A DNA stretch of 64,000 nucleotides from Gammaproteobacteria bacterium (GCA_030429735.1 JAUIET010000004.1:62001-126000), one strand, 5' to 3'; counted from the first letter of the stretch, positions 8,292-18,048 are shown. Notes: generated from the sequence alone by a model not told the origin. A program made the numbers and translations.

Positions 8292-9493
8292 TGAGCGAAG
8301 GGGCACTCAGTCATCTGAATATAGTGATTGTTGGTGCGGGTATCGCTGGTAGTTGCGCGGCGCTGGCCTTGTGTCGCCGTGGAGCCAGAGTCACCTTGCT
8401 GGAGCGTGCTGCACATTCGAATGAAGTGGGTGCAGGGCTGCAGATACCGTCTTGCGCAACGCGAGTGCTTAGAGCTCTGGGATTGGGTGAGCAGCTGGCT
8501 GCGATTGCCTCGACCCCGGCCCAGCTTCATTTTCGAGAAGCCTACTCCGGTCGCCTTGTTATTAATGGCGCGCCGGACAATGACCAAAGCGATTGCCCAC
8601 ACTACCAAGCGCATCGTGAAGACTTGCACGCACTGTTGCTGGACGCGGCGGTTTCGCACGGCGCCGACGTTGAATGGGGCGCAAGGGTAGTGTCTGTGCA
8701 ACAGGAAAATAAAACGGTAGTTGCATGCCTTGAATCAGGTAATGAATTGCGCGGTGACCTTCTAATAGGCGCCGATGGTATTCGTTCACTGGTACGCCAA
8801 CAGCTGTTTGGTGATGGTTTCCCGCAATTTACCGGCAATATCGCATACCGCGCCATGATCGACGCGTCCAGGCTCTCACGGACTGTTGCGCCTGGTGTGT
8901 TTCTGGGCCCAGATGCGCATTTCGTTATTTACCCGTTGCGGCAAGGCCGTGTCGTGAACGTAGTTGCGCAATGTCGCAGCGATCAATGGCTCGAAGAATC
9001 CTGGACTACGCCCGCAGATGTGGCTACTGTGCGGCATATCTACCAGGGGTGGCATGACGATGTTGATTTGCTGCTTTCTGCGATGGACGAAACCTATAAA
9101 TGGGCGCTGTACACGCGACCGCCAATGCCTCGCTGGTCTGTCGGGCGAATAGGCTTGATTGGCGATGCCTGCCATCCATCATTGCCAAATTTGGGGGCCG
9201 GTGCAGCGATGGCTATGGAAGATGCCTTTGTGCTGACTGAGCTGTTGGCTAAAAGCCCAAACGGACTAGAAGCCGCGCTGGACACTCTTTACCAATTGCG
9301 AATAAAACGGTGTACTCGCGTTCAACAGGCATCAAAGCGCAACGCGGAGTTGTTTCACATCAATAACCCGCTGCGGCGTTGGCTAAGTTATAGGGCGCTG
9401 TCACTGCTTACGCAAACCTTTCCAGGGCTGATCGCCACCCAACTTCGCTGGCTGCAAGAGCACGACGCGACAAAGGTCGTTTCCGTTACCTGA
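8291..9493 (+). CDS. FAD-dependent monooxygenase (UbiH / salicylate hydroxylase-like)
   Basis: 400 residues of the class A flavoprotein monooxygenase fold. The N-terminal dinucleotide motif IVGAGIAGSC (~13-22) binds the FAD ADP moiety. A central DG-type motif follows (LIGADGIRS), and GDACHPSLPNLGAG near residue 295 contacts the FAD ribityl. It most resembles aromatic-acid ring hydroxylases such as 3-hydroxybenzoate 6-hydroxylase or salicylate hydroxylase. The coupled crotonase gene suggests it acts in degradation of an aromatic or cyclic acid, but the substrate is unknown. Its last 8 nt overlap the convergent alpha/beta hydrolase gene. Confidence 0.88.
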   Translation: MSEGALSHLNIVIVGAGIAGSCAALALCRRGARVTLLERAAHSNEVGAGLQIPSCATRVLRALGLGEQLAAIASTPAQLHFREAYSGRLVINGAPDNDQSDCPHYQAHREDLHALLLDAAVSHGADVEWGARVVSVQQENKTVVACLESGNELRGDLLIGADGIRSLVRQQLFGDGFPQFTGNIAYRAMIDASRLSRTVAPGVFLGPDAHFVIYPLRQGRVVNVVAQCRSDQWLEESWTTPADVATVRHIYQGWHDDVDLLLSAMDETYKWALYTRPPMPRWSVGRIGLIGDACHPSLPNLGAGAAMAMEDAFVLTELLAKSPNGLEAALDTLYQLRIKRCTRVQQASKRNAELFHINNPLRRWLSYRALSLLTQTFPGLIATQLRWLQEHDATKVVSVT

Positions 9494-10379
9494 ATGCGGT
9501 ATGTTGCCAGTTATTGTCCTGGGCTTGATGGATATAGTGAACCACCAGTTCCGGCGAGCGCATGGGAATAAAGTGGTCCATATCTGGCAAGTAAACATCT
9601 CTGCCAACGGGTAAGGCATTGGCCAGTTCAGGCCACGTGGGCGAAGCGCTGAAATTGAACTCGGGCGAATCGCCGGGTGGCGCCCTAAGTACGGAGGTTG
9701 GCACATTCATGTCGCCGAGTTTCTGCAGAATATCGGTGTGATTGACGCTGCTCAGGTAAATAGAGGCTTCATTGATCGGGTTGCACGCCAGTTGTCGCAT
9801 TCCCGCCTCGTCGGCTGGCAGTAAGGCATAATCACAGTAATCGCGAAGCACTTCGGGTTGCCAATACTTGAATGGTTCGCGTTGTGCAAAGCGGTCGAAC
9901 ATTTCGTTGGCGTCACGCCAGTTGTTTTTTCTGCGCGCCACCGGGTGGTCAGAGGCTGACAGGCCGGCTACATCGCTGCGGGAACGTTGTGCAAGCTCTG
10001 CTGAGACTATTACCGGGTCTAACAAAACAAGTTGTTTAAAGCGATCTGGCCTTTCAACCGCCGCCCTGAATATTAAATGGCCGCCAATCGAATGCCCAAC
10101 CCCGACTATGTTGCGAAGATTGAGTTGCTCGATTAATTGACACAGGTCGTTGGCAAACAAAGACCAGTCAACTTTGGCGCTGTTTGAGCTACGACCATGA
10201 AAATGAATATCAATCGCGTAAACATGTTGCTCAGGCATGCGCAGTACGACTTCGTTCCAGCAGCGGCTATGGAAGCCAGTGGCGTGTAATAGCATGACTG
10301 GATCACCGCTGCCTGGCCACTCATAGACGCATAGCTCTACCGCACCGATATCAACAATGTATTCAATGGGTTCACGCAC
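9486..10379 (-). CDS. Alpha/beta hydrolase
   Basis: 297 residues. The nucleophile elbow is GHSIGG (Ser near residue 97), the oxyanion region is HATGFHSRCW, and the catalytic His lies in DMDHFIPM near the C-terminus. No signal peptide is seen, so it is probably cytoplasmic. It starts 12 nt after the amidohydrolase stop on the same strand, so both are likely one operon and may act on successive ester or amide bonds of the same compound. Confidence 0.88.
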   Translation of the reverse strand: MREPIEYIVDIGAVELCVYEWPGSGDPVMLLHATGFHSRCWNEVVLRMPEQHVYAIDIHFHGRSSNSAKVDWSLFANDLCQLIEQLNLRNIVGVGHSIGGHLIFRAAVERPDRFKQLVLLDPVIVSAELAQRSRSDVAGLSASDHPVARRKNNWRDANEMFDRFAQREPFKYWQPEVLRDYCDYALLPADEAGMRQLACNPINEASIYLSSVNHTDILQKLGDMNVPTSVLRAPPGDSPEFNFSASPTWPELANALPVGRDVYLPDMDHFIPMRSPELVVHYIHQAQDNNWQHTAFR

Positions 10380-10391
10380 AAACGCTTTCCT

Positions 10392-12278
10392 TTACGCCTG
10401 GCTACCAGCGCGTAGCGCACGACCGAGTTTTTTCTGGCCCAGCACGTCCATAAACTGCTGGTCTTGCCACACGACTTCGCCATTAATCAACACATGTGAG
10501 ACTACGCCATCAGACCGATTAACCATTTGCTCGTGCTCAAACAAGTCACGATAGATGACCTGCCGATTTTCATTGGAATCATAGCGGGCTAGCTGTTCCG
10601 GGTCGACGATAGTGATATCGGCCTGCGCACCGATATCCAGGCGGCCCACATTGAGACCGAAGAATTCTGCCGGTTCACGCGTCAGGCGGCGTATGATTTT
10701 GGCAACGCTGTCTACGCCGTCTTCCTGTGCGAGTTTCAGTGCCATCAGATTGACGTCAAAAAACGCCATGTTAGTGATATGTGCTCCCGAATCTGAAAAT
10801 CCTGGCATCGCCTGCTCGTGCATCATCAGTTCCTTGACGGTGGACTTGGTGACATTGCCCACATCAACCCAGTAACGAAAATTGCGGTCGTGTTCGCGCA
10901 ACAAATGCAGCATGAAGTTTGCGTCGTCTTCGATCGGTGAAGGGAATTTCTCGAACTCAGTTCGCTCTTGCTCGTTGCGAGCGGCGTCTGCATTGCCGGA
11001 TTGAAAACGTTCCAGGCGATCAAAGATGGCTTGCATGTTTTCGCCATTCCAAACCTCTACAGGCGCGCGGTCAAAAACCATGCGCACGAGATCACGAATG
11101 ACCAGGCTATCCGGCATACCAATCTTGCTCTTGAAGTGCGCGAGGTTTCTGCCCTGACGCCCGTGATGCCAGTCTTTTCTGAATTGTTCGACGAATTCTG
11201 GGTCGTTCAATAAGGCTTTGCGGCCTTCAACGTCGTCGTACTCCTTGGCAATGAGTCGACAGGTCGAATCCAGTTCTTCATACAAAGGGCTGACAATGCC
11301 ATCGGACCATATGCGGAAATTGGTGGCCAGTGATTGAAAATGCATATTGCCTTTGAACAACTTGCTGTTCATCAGCTTGGCGAACCCCAAAAAGCCTTTG
11401 CTGGCATTGGGCATCAATACAAATTCCATCACAGACAATGCAGATGTTTTCAGAGTTTTACCAAACAAGCGGCCGCTGGTTAACGCAAAATAGACAAACG
11501 CCTTGGCACGATTCTCGATAATTGGCGTGGTTTGCCACACTCGATCTTTGTCTCTGACCACTTGCAGCAGGCGCTTCAGCTCACCAAACTTCGCGAACTG
11601 TGTCGGTATGCGCTGGTCCGTATAGGGCTCGCTTGCCAGAAAATGAAACGGCAGACCGTCGGTGCTCATGCCTACATAGCCCTGGTCCATGGCGTCTGAA
11701 AGCAGCGCTGACATTTTCTCCAGCTCGGCATCGGTCGGGTCACGTGTGATGCTGTCTTTCAGACCCATGACCTCTATGCGTAGCATGGAGTGAGGTAGCA
11801 GTGCGGCAATATTTGGGCCTAAAGGCACATCGTCGAAATGATCAAGATATTCTGCGGGTGAGTTCCAGGTGACAGCGTCTACGCACTTACGCAACACCGG
11901 CTTGGGTATGTTTTCCACTCGGGTAAAACAGTCAACAATCGGGTTTTGATCGCCGTCGATTTGTTGGCCAAAACTGGTGCCCAGGCTGCAATTGCCAACC
12001 AGCACCGTGGTCGTGCCGTGTCGCACCACCTCGGTTAGGCGTGGGTCAAGGTCCACTTCCAGATCAAGGTGGGTATGAATGTCCAGCAGTCCTGGCATCA
12101 GCCATTTGCCTTCGGCGTTGATGACTTGCGCGGCCATCTGAGGTGCCAACACTGATCCCTTGGCCACAATGGCACCGTCACTGATTGCAATATCCAGTTG
12201 CTCCGGAGCGTGACCACTGCCATCAAACACCAGTGCATCTTGAATCAGGATGTCCCATACTTTTTCGTTTGCTGCCAT
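10392..12278 (-). CDS. Amidohydrolase family protein (N-acyl-D-amino-acid deacylase-like)
   Basis: 628 residues, longer than typical D-aminoacylase (about 480-550) because of a central insertion. The N-terminal beta-sandwich leads into PGLLDIHTHLDLE (metal ligands His-x-His), then RHGTTTVLVGNCS, and the C-terminal GFSDSGAHI carries the catalytic Asp. GAGG lies 7 nt before the ATG. Members of this subfamily are often annotated as D-aminoacylase, but the true substrate is usually unknown. It is divergent from the racemase gene. Confidence 0.86.
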   Translation of the reverse strand: MAANEKVWDILIQDALVFDGSGHAPEQLDIAISDGAIVAKGSVLAPQMAAQVINAEGKWLMPGLLDIHTHLDLEVDLDPRLTEVVRHGTTTVLVGNCSLGTSFGQQIDGDQNPIVDCFTRVENIPKPVLRKCVDAVTWNSPAEYLDHFDDVPLGPNIAALLPHSMLRIEVMGLKDSITRDPTDAELEKMSALLSDAMDQGYVGMSTDGLPFHFLASEPYTDQRIPTQFAKFGELKRLLQVVRDKDRVWQTTPIIENRAKAFVYFALTSGRLFGKTLKTSALSVMEFVLMPNASKGFLGFAKLMNSKLFKGNMHFQSLATNFRIWSDGIVSPLYEELDSTCRLIAKEYDDVEGRKALLNDPEFVEQFRKDWHHGRQGRNLAHFKSKIGMPDSLVIRDLVRMVFDRAPVEVWNGENMQAIFDRLERFQSGNADAARNEQERTEFEKFPSPIEDDANFMLHLLREHDRNFRYWVDVGNVTKSTVKELMMHEQAMPGFSDSGAHITNMAFFDVNLMALKLAQEDGVDSVAKIIRRLTREPAEFFGLNVGRLDIGAQADITIVDPEQLARYDSNENRQVIYRDLFEHEQMVNRSDGVVSHVLINGEVVWQDQQFMDVLGQKKLGRALRAGSQA

Positions 12279-12448
12279 TGGTTAGGCCTCATAGAACTGT
12301 TGGCAAACACACAGTTTACCGCAATCTCCGGCGCCACACGCATTCTGGCATTCATAAGGGCGTTGTATTGCTATCCCGTCAGAATGATTGCGCGGTTGGC
12401 AAGCCTTTGTTCCAATCCTGGCTCACAATTGATACTCAGGTGACCGCT

Positions 12449-13594
12449 ATGGGCCCATTGGAAGGCATTACCATTGTCGAAATTGTCGGTTTGGGGCCAG
12501 CGCCTTTTGCAGCGATGCTGTTGGCAGACATGGGGGCAAATGTCATACGAATTGATCGACCCTGGGGCGGCACGTTTGGCGATCACCAAAAACCACAACT
12601 GGACCTGCTGAACCGAGGCAAACGTTCGGTCTGCGTCAATTTGAAGACGGAAGAGGGCGTTGAGACAGTGCTGCGGCTAATCGAGCAAGCCGACGGCCTG
12701 GTGGAGGGGTTTCGTCCCGGGGTTATGGAGAAGCTGGGTTTGGGTCCCGATGTATGCGCTGCACGAAACGAAAAACTGGTGTTTGGACGGATGACCGGCT
12801 GGGGACAGAACGGACCACTGGCCCAGGCCGCCGGGCATGACATTAACTATGTATCGCTGGCCGGGGCAGCCCATGCGATTGGTCGTGCCGGTGAAAAACC
12901 GGCAATTCCTCTTAACCTGGTCGGAGATTTTGGCGGCGGCGGATTGATGCTGGCATTCGGAATGGTTTGTGCAATTCTGGAATCCAGGCGTTCGGGGCTT
13001 GGTCAGGTGGTAGACGCGGCAATGATAGATGGCGCAGCGGCGCTAATGACCAGCGTATTCGCGGCATTTCAAGCTGATTTCTGGAGCGACCAGCGTGGTA
13101 CTAATATGCTGGATAGCGGGGCCCATTTCTACGAGATTTATGAAACGGCAGACCAAAAGTACGTGTCAATCGGCGCTATTGAACCGCAGTTTTACGCGGA
13201 ACTATTGCGCCGCTTGGGCGGTCGGGCGGAGGCCGATTTTGCCAATCAATACGACATCGCCAGCTGGCCAGCGATGAAAGAGCAAATGGCTGAATTGATT
13301 AAACAGAAAACGCGCGACGAATGGGATGAGCTGCTGGCTGGCAGCGACGTTTGTTATGCACCGGTGCTGTCAATGGCTGAAGTCAGACACCATGAGCATC
13401 ATCGTGAACGGGGTACGTTTATTGACGACGGTGATGTTTGGCAGCCAGCACCGACACCACGGTTCAGTCGCAGCCAGGCAGAGATTACGAGATCGCCGGC
13501 TGTACTGGGGCAGCATACGCGTGAAGTTCTGCTTGAATACGGGTTTGCTGCGGATGAAATCAACGCTTATTACCATACCAGTGTTGTTGCGTAA
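12449..13594 (+). CDS. Alpha-methylacyl-CoA racemase (CaiB/BaiF fold)
   Basis: The open frame extends back to 12185, but the family's N-terminus (MGPLEGITIVEIVGLGPAPF) begins at the ATG at 12449, preceded by AGGTGA; this gives 381 residues. The racemase catalytic set is present: His in AGHDINY, Asp in LVGDFGGGGL and Glu in GAIEPQFY. CoA-transferase members of this fold use a single Asp in a different motif, so racemase is the better call. It would interconvert (2R)- and (2S)-methylacyl-CoAs so that branched or isoprenoid-like chains can enter beta-oxidation, which fits the nearby dehydrogenase and hydratase. Confidence 0.9.
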   Translation: MGPLEGITIVEIVGLGPAPFAAMLLADMGANVIRIDRPWGGTFGDHQKPQLDLLNRGKRSVCVNLKTEEGVETVLRLIEQADGLVEGFRPGVMEKLGLGPDVCAARNEKLVFGRMTGWGQNGPLAQAAGHDINYVSLAGAAHAIGRAGEKPAIPLNLVGDFGGGGLMLAFGMVCAILESRRSGLGQVVDAAMIDGAAALMTSVFAAFQADFWSDQRGTNMLDSGAHFYEIYETADQKYVSIGAIEPQFYAELLRRLGGRAEADFANQYDIASWPAMKEQMAELIKQKTRDEWDELLAGSDVCYAPVLSMAEVRHHEHHRERGTFIDDGDVWQPAPTPRFSRSQAEITRSPAVLGQHTREVLLEYGFAADEINAYYHTSVVA

Positions 13595-13598
13595 GCCC

Positions 13599-13610
13599 AT
13601 AATATATTAT
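13599..13610. promoter_or_regulatory. Perfect 12-bp palindrome, possible operator of the toxin-antitoxin operon
   Basis: ATAATATATTAT is a perfect palindrome 4 nt after the racemase stop and about 25-35 nt upstream of the candidate promoter of the Xre-RES operon. Antitoxins of this family often autorepress by binding inverted repeats. The assignment is inferred only from position and symmetry. Confidence 0.35.
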
Positions 13611-13633
13611 TTGAGCTGTAATATAACGTGCGT

Positions 13634-13665
13634 TTGCAGCACAAAGGCTTTTTGTGTTGTATAAT
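13634..13665 (+). promoter_or_regulatory. Candidate sigma70 promoter of the Xre-RES operon
   Basis: A consensus TATAAT at 13660-13665 lies 29 nt before the antitoxin ATG. The best -35 is TTGCAG at 13634-13639 with 20-nt spacing, which is long, so the -35 part is weak. Confidence 0.45.
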
Positions 13666-13694
13666 TTGAAAAATTGAAGTTACCCGAGGCAAAT

Positions 13695-14060
13695 ATGGAA
13701 CAAGTTCAAGCGGATGTGAAGGCGGTGTTAGCCAAGGCGCTGTTGCGCGCACAACAAGCGATGTCGTTGGAAAATCAACAGATGGCGGCCATTCTTGGCA
13801 TTAACAGAACAACGCTTTCCCGCATGTATCAAACCCAACAGATTGACCCGGAACAAAACCCTGGGCGCCTGGCGGCACTTGTGCTGAGGATTTATCGCTC
13901 AGTGCACACATTAATGGGCGGCGACACGGTCAATGTGCAGCATTGGCTGAGAACGCCAAATCGTGCGCTTTCCGAACAGTCGCCGCTCGAGATGATGCAA
14001 TCAATTGATGGACTGGTGTCGGTAGCGCAATACTGCGATGCAATGCGTGGGCGTGCTTAG
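13695..14060 (+). CDS. Xre/MbcA/ParS-type antitoxin
   Basis: 121 residues from the ATG at 13695 (GAGG 5 nt upstream). A TTG at 13674 would add seven codons but has no ribosome-binding site. Residues ~27-50 form a helix-turn-helix (MAAILGINRTTLSRMYQ). The C-terminal half has the toxin-binding DUF2384 pattern (HWLRTPNRALSEQSPLEMMQ and YCDAMRGRA). It should neutralise the RES toxin encoded 17 nt downstream and repress its own operon. Confidence 0.9.
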   Translation: MEQVQADVKAVLAKALLRAQQAMSLENQQMAAILGINRTTLSRMYQTQQIDPEQNPGRLAALVLRIYRSVHTLMGGDTVNVQHWLRTPNRALSEQSPLEMMQSIDGLVSVAQYCDAMRGRA

Positions 14061-14077
14061 TTGATTGTGTCTATCAA

Positions 14078-14815
14078 ATGAGTAGCCTCGACGAGGTTCA
14101 CATTCAGCTAGAGCCCATGATGGGGCGGGCGCATCGCCTGGTGGAAAGCCAGGAGTTAACAGCTACCCTGGCGCTTGCTGATACTCTGGCAGAACAGGAT
14201 GTACTGGAAGCCATTATTGATGCGGCAAAACCGCCCGTTCAGGCGGATTGTCGCAACAAGCATTACTTGTTATCCACACCGTTTCGTTATCCGCCGCTGC
14301 AACATGGCTCACGTTTTGGCAGGAAAACAGAGCGGGGGATCATGTACGCAGCGCGGCAGATGCTGACCTGTATGGCGGAAGTTGCCTATTACCGCTTCTG
14401 CTGGTGGCACGACATGGTGATCCCGCCGCCCAAGCCGATTGACAGTTGCCACACCTTGTTTGAATTCAGCTATCGTACGGATTCCGGCCTGGACTTGAGC
14501 AGTTACCAGCACTCTGAAATAGCTCCTCTACTTGCTGATCCGGTTGATTATCGGGCAACCCAGAACCTGGGTTTGCGACTGCGTGAGCAGCACGCAGAGC
14601 TGCTAGTGTACCCATCTGCGCGGTGTTTGCAGAATGGGCGAAACATCGCGATATTCGCACCTGCTGCTGTGTATTCCTCGGTGCCGGAAATGCCGCAAAC
14701 AGTGCTTTGCCATACACGAGGTGAGCGTGTCTTTTTCGTGCAATCGGAAAGGCGCTACGAATTTGCGCTCCAGGATTTCCAGGTTAATGGCGTGTTACCG
14801 CGCCCGTCTGGATGA
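14078..14815 (+). CDS. RES-domain toxin (NAD+-targeting)
   Basis: 245 residues. The conserved RES residues are all visible: Arg79 in HGSRFGRK, Tyr90 in GIMYAARQ, Glu101 in AEVAYYRF and Ser near residue 180 in VYPSARCLQ. Characterised RES toxins have an ADP-ribosyltransferase-like fold and deplete NAD+ by hydrolysis or phosphorolysis. With the DUF2384 antitoxin gene 17 nt upstream this is a complete type II Xre-RES system with no sign of decay. Confidence 0.9.
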   Translation: MSSLDEVHIQLEPMMGRAHRLVESQELTATLALADTLAEQDVLEAIIDAAKPPVQADCRNKHYLLSTPFRYPPLQHGSRFGRKTERGIMYAARQMLTCMAEVAYYRFCWWHDMVIPPPKPIDSCHTLFEFSYRTDSGLDLSSYQHSEIAPLLADPVDYRATQNLGLRLREQHAELLVYPSARCLQNGRNIAIFAPAAVYSSVPEMPQTVLCHTRGERVFFVQSERRYEFALQDFQVNGVLPRPSG

Positions 14816-14892
14816 TTGTGCAGATACTGTAAAAGGAAGGTGCGTGCTGTCCGGCATTGCCGTGTTCCTGAGTATAGGGCGCTGTTGAAACG

Positions 14893-17800
14893 CTAGTGAA
14901 AATCCCGTGACTTGCTGTCCAGGCCCTGCAGGGATTGGCTGTAATCGAGCAGGTCGCCGGCAACTACGTGAATAACCGACCCCTTGCTTTCCATAACCCC
15001 TTTGACCAGCATGATTTTTGCCTGCATCAAAACCTGTCGGCAGCGTTCCTGCAAACTGTTCCAGATAACGATATTGATATTTCCGGTTTCGTCTTCCAGG
15101 GTCAGAAACACCACACCGGATGCTGTGCCCGGGCGTTGTTTGCCGGTTACCACACCAGCCACTCTGACGAAGCGACCGTGGTTCAGATGCTGCAGATCAC
15201 GTGCAGTTTTACAGCGTGAGAATGGTGTCTTGTCACGCAGTAATGCCATGGGGTGGCGTTTGATGCTAAGACCTGTTGCGCGGTAATCTGCTAATACATC
15301 CTGCACCTCACTGGGGGCCGGCAGTTCTATGCCTTCACGCAGATCAGCCGGTGTGGCGGCCATCAATGGAGTGAGGGGTTCGATAGCGGATGTTTCCCAA
15401 TGCGATTGATGCCGGTGGCCGCTTAATGCCCGTAAGGCATCGGCGCTGACCAGTGCCTCTATTTCCTGGCGGTTCAAACAGGCCTTGCGCGCCAGCGCCT
15501 GCACATCAGCAAAGCCCTGATGCTGGCGTGCTTGCTCAATACGAAGCCCGGCGTCCCGGTTAAACCCCTTAACCAGGCGCAGTCCCAGCCGCAGGGCCGG
15601 TTGCGCGTTCATCACACTGGCTGAATGAGCGTGCAGGTCCAGCGTACAGTCCCAGTGGCTGTGCAGCACATCGATATCAAGCACGCTGATGTGATGCCGT
15701 CTGGCATCCTGTATCAGCTGTGACGGAGAGTAAAACCCCATCGGCTGGCTGTTTAACAGCGCGCAGTAAAATGCCGTGGGATAGTGGCATTTAAGCCACG
15801 CCGATACATACACCAGCAGGGCAAAACTGGCCGCGTGTGATTCGGGGAAGCCGTATTCGCCAAAGCCCTTCATCTGATTGAATACCCGCTGGGCAAAGTC
15901 CATATCATGGCCGCGCGCCAGCATGCCATCGATCACCTTGCGTTCGAAGTGCATCAGGTTGCCGTTCTTGCCCCAACTGGCCATCGCGCGTCGTAACTGG
16001 TCGGCTTCACCGCCGCTGAATCCGGCCGCCACCATGGCCAGTTTAATGACCTGCTCCTGAAAGATGGGCACGCCCAGGGTGCGCTCAAGCACGGCCTTGA
16101 TCTCATCGTTGGGGTAAGTCACCGCTTCGCTGCCTTCGCGGCGGCGCAGGTAAGGGTGCACCATGTCGCCCTGGATCGGCCCGGGCCGCACGATAGCGAC
16201 CTCGATCACCAGGTCATAGAACGTGTGTGGTTTGAGCCGGGGCAGCATCGAAATTTGCGCGCGTGATTCCACCTGAAACACGCCGATGCTGTCCGCCCGG
16301 CTCAGCATATTGTAAGTAATAGGGTCTTCACTGGGCACCTTGTCCATGCTGAGTGGAACGGGCTGATAGCTGTTGATCAGGTCAAAGGCCTTGCGAATGG
16401 CGGTGAGCATGCCCAGCGCCAATATATCCACTTTCAGCAGGCCCATGGCTTCAATGTCTTCCTTGTCCCACTGAATAATGGTGCGCTCGGGCATGGCGGC
16501 GTTTTCAACCGGCACCAGTGTGCTGACCGGGCTGCGGGTAATAATGAAGCCGCCAACGTGTTGAGACAGATGGCGTGGGAAGCCGAGAATGTCATCAATG
16601 CGCTTCATAAACATCGCAGCCATGCGCGAGCCGCCCTGAATGTCGGCTTCAGCAAAGCGCTTCTGTAAGTCACCTTTGCGGTCCCACCAGGCCAGTGATT
16701 TGGCCAGCTGATCAACAAACAGAGCGTCCAGCCCCAGTGCTTTACCGACATCGCGAATGGCACTGCGAGGTCGGTAGGTGATGACGGTTGCCGCCAGCGC
16801 CGCGTGTTCGCGAGTGTACTTGCGATAGATATACTGAATGACCTCTTCGCGGCGTTCGTGCTCGAAGTCAACGTCTATGTCGGGTGGCTCATCGCGCTCT
16901 TTGGAGATGAATCGTTCGAATAACACCGAAATGCGATCGGGGTCGACTTCGGTAATGAACAGGCAATAACACACCACTGAGTTGGCGGCGGAACCTCGGC
17001 CCTGACAGAGGATGTTCTGGCTGCGGGCAAAGTACACAATGTCAAACACGGTCAGAAAATAATATTCGTAGTTCAGCTCCTTGATCAGTGTCAGTTCGTT
17101 TTCGATTTGCTGGTGTACCTTTGGCGGTATGCCGTTGGGCCAGCGCTGATCAGCCCCCTGCAAGACCAGTTCGCGCAAATGCTGATCTGGCGTCAGCCCC
17201 GGCGGCACCAGCTCTTTGGGGTAATCGTAGCGCAGTTCATCCATAGTGAACCGGCAGCGTTGCGCCACGGACAGTGTTTCCCTGAGCAGAGCGGCCGGGT
17301 AGCGTTGCTGCAATTCGGGTATCGAGCGAAGGTGTTGCTCGGCATTGACCTGCAGCTCTGTGCCCAGCTGTTGCACAGACGTGTTATGCCGAATAGCGGT
17401 TAATACGTCCTGCAGGGGTTTGCGCGCCCGGCAATGCATATGCACGTTACCGCAGGCCAGAAGAGGGCGCTGGCATTGCCCGGCCAGGTCTTTGTAATAG
17501 CGATATCGTTTCGCGGAACTATCATTAAGTGAATTATTAAAACCTACCCATAAACTATTGTTAAATAAAGTTTTTAAAGGCTCAATATACTGTTGGTTAA
17601 AAGGGTCCTGATAAACGGGCAGCCAGATCGCGAGCTGCTCACTGGCACTGCGTTCAAGGTCTTTAAGCGCAATGGCGTACTCGCCTTTCGGGCTACGCCG
17701 GCGGGCTACCGTGATCAGAGTTGACAGTTGCGCATAGGCTTCTTTGTGCGGGGCCAGTAACACCAGCCTGAGGCCTTCCTCGAGGACAAACTCACTGCCC

Positions 17801-17991
17801 ACCATCAGCTGAATGCCACACTCTTTGGCGACAACATGGGCTTTCACAATGCCGGCCAGGGAACACTCATCAGTGAGTGCGATCGCACAATACCCGAGCG
17901 CTGCGGCTTGTCGCACCAGTTCGCCAGGATGTGATGCGCCGCGCAGGAAGCTGAAGTTACTGATGCAATGCAGTTCGGCGTAAGCCACCAC
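14893..17991 (-). CDS. dnaE2: Error-prone DNA polymerase DnaE2
   Basis: The open frame continues up to 18126, but that stretch contains the LexA box, so the start must lie downstream of it. I place it at the GTG at 17991, with AGGG 8 nt upstream, giving about 1032 residues beginning just before YAELHCISNFSFLRGASH, the conserved N-terminus. Domains in order are PHP, polymerase palm with catalytic Asp triad (PPDIDVDFE, ~370-376), fingers, and a C-terminal OB fold (GRFVRVAGVVTGKQRPGT). DnaE2 does translesion synthesis together with ImuA and ImuB after DNA damage. Here imuA-imuB lies about 14 kb away rather than directly upstream. Confidence 0.95.
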   Translation of the reverse strand: MVAYAELHCISNFSFLRGASHPGELVRQAAALGYCAIALTDECSLAGIVKAHVVAKECGIQLMVGSEFVLEEGLRLVLLAPHKEAYAQLSTLITVARRRSPKGEYAIALKDLERSASEQLAIWLPVYQDPFNQQYIEPLKTLFNNSLWVGFNNSLNDSSAKRYRYYKDLAGQCQRPLLACGNVHMHCRARKPLQDVLTAIRHNTSVQQLGTELQVNAEQHLRSIPELQQRYPAALLRETLSVAQRCRFTMDELRYDYPKELVPPGLTPDQHLRELVLQGADQRWPNGIPPKVHQQIENELTLIKELNYEYYFLTVFDIVYFARSQNILCQGRGSAANSVVCYCLFITEVDPDRISVLFERFISKERDEPPDIDVDFEHERREEVIQYIYRKYTREHAALAATVITYRPRSAIRDVGKALGLDALFVDQLAKSLAWWDRKGDLQKRFAEADIQGGSRMAAMFMKRIDDILGFPRHLSQHVGGFIITRSPVSTLVPVENAAMPERTIIQWDKEDIEAMGLLKVDILALGMLTAIRKAFDLINSYQPVPLSMDKVPSEDPITYNMLSRADSIGVFQVESRAQISMLPRLKPHTFYDLVIEVAIVRPGPIQGDMVHPYLRRREGSEAVTYPNDEIKAVLERTLGVPIFQEQVIKLAMVAAGFSGGEADQLRRAMASWGKNGNLMHFERKVIDGMLARGHDMDFAQRVFNQMKGFGEYGFPESHAASFALLVYVSAWLKCHYPTAFYCALLNSQPMGFYSPSQLIQDARRHHISVLDIDVLHSHWDCTLDLHAHSASVMNAQPALRLGLRLVKGFNRDAGLRIEQARQHQGFADVQALARKACLNRQEIEALVSADALRALSGHRHQSHWETSAIEPLTPLMAATPADLREGIELPAPSEVQDVLADYRATGLSIKRHPMALLRDKTPFSRCKTARDLQHLNHGRFVRVAGVVTGKQRPGTASGVVFLTLEDETGNINIVIWNSLQERCRQVLMQAKIMLVKGVMESKGSVIHVVAGDLLDYSQSLQGLDSKSRDFH

Positions 17992-18048
17992 GCCATAGAC
18001 CCTGAGTGTTGTGAGAGAGGCTATGCAGGGTAATTCAGATCTAAACAA

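Noticed and set aside
12185-12448. 88-codon upstream extension of the racemase
   Set aside because: It overlaps the start of the divergent amidohydrolase and has no family similarity; the ATG at 12449 has AGGTGA upstream and the family N-terminus.
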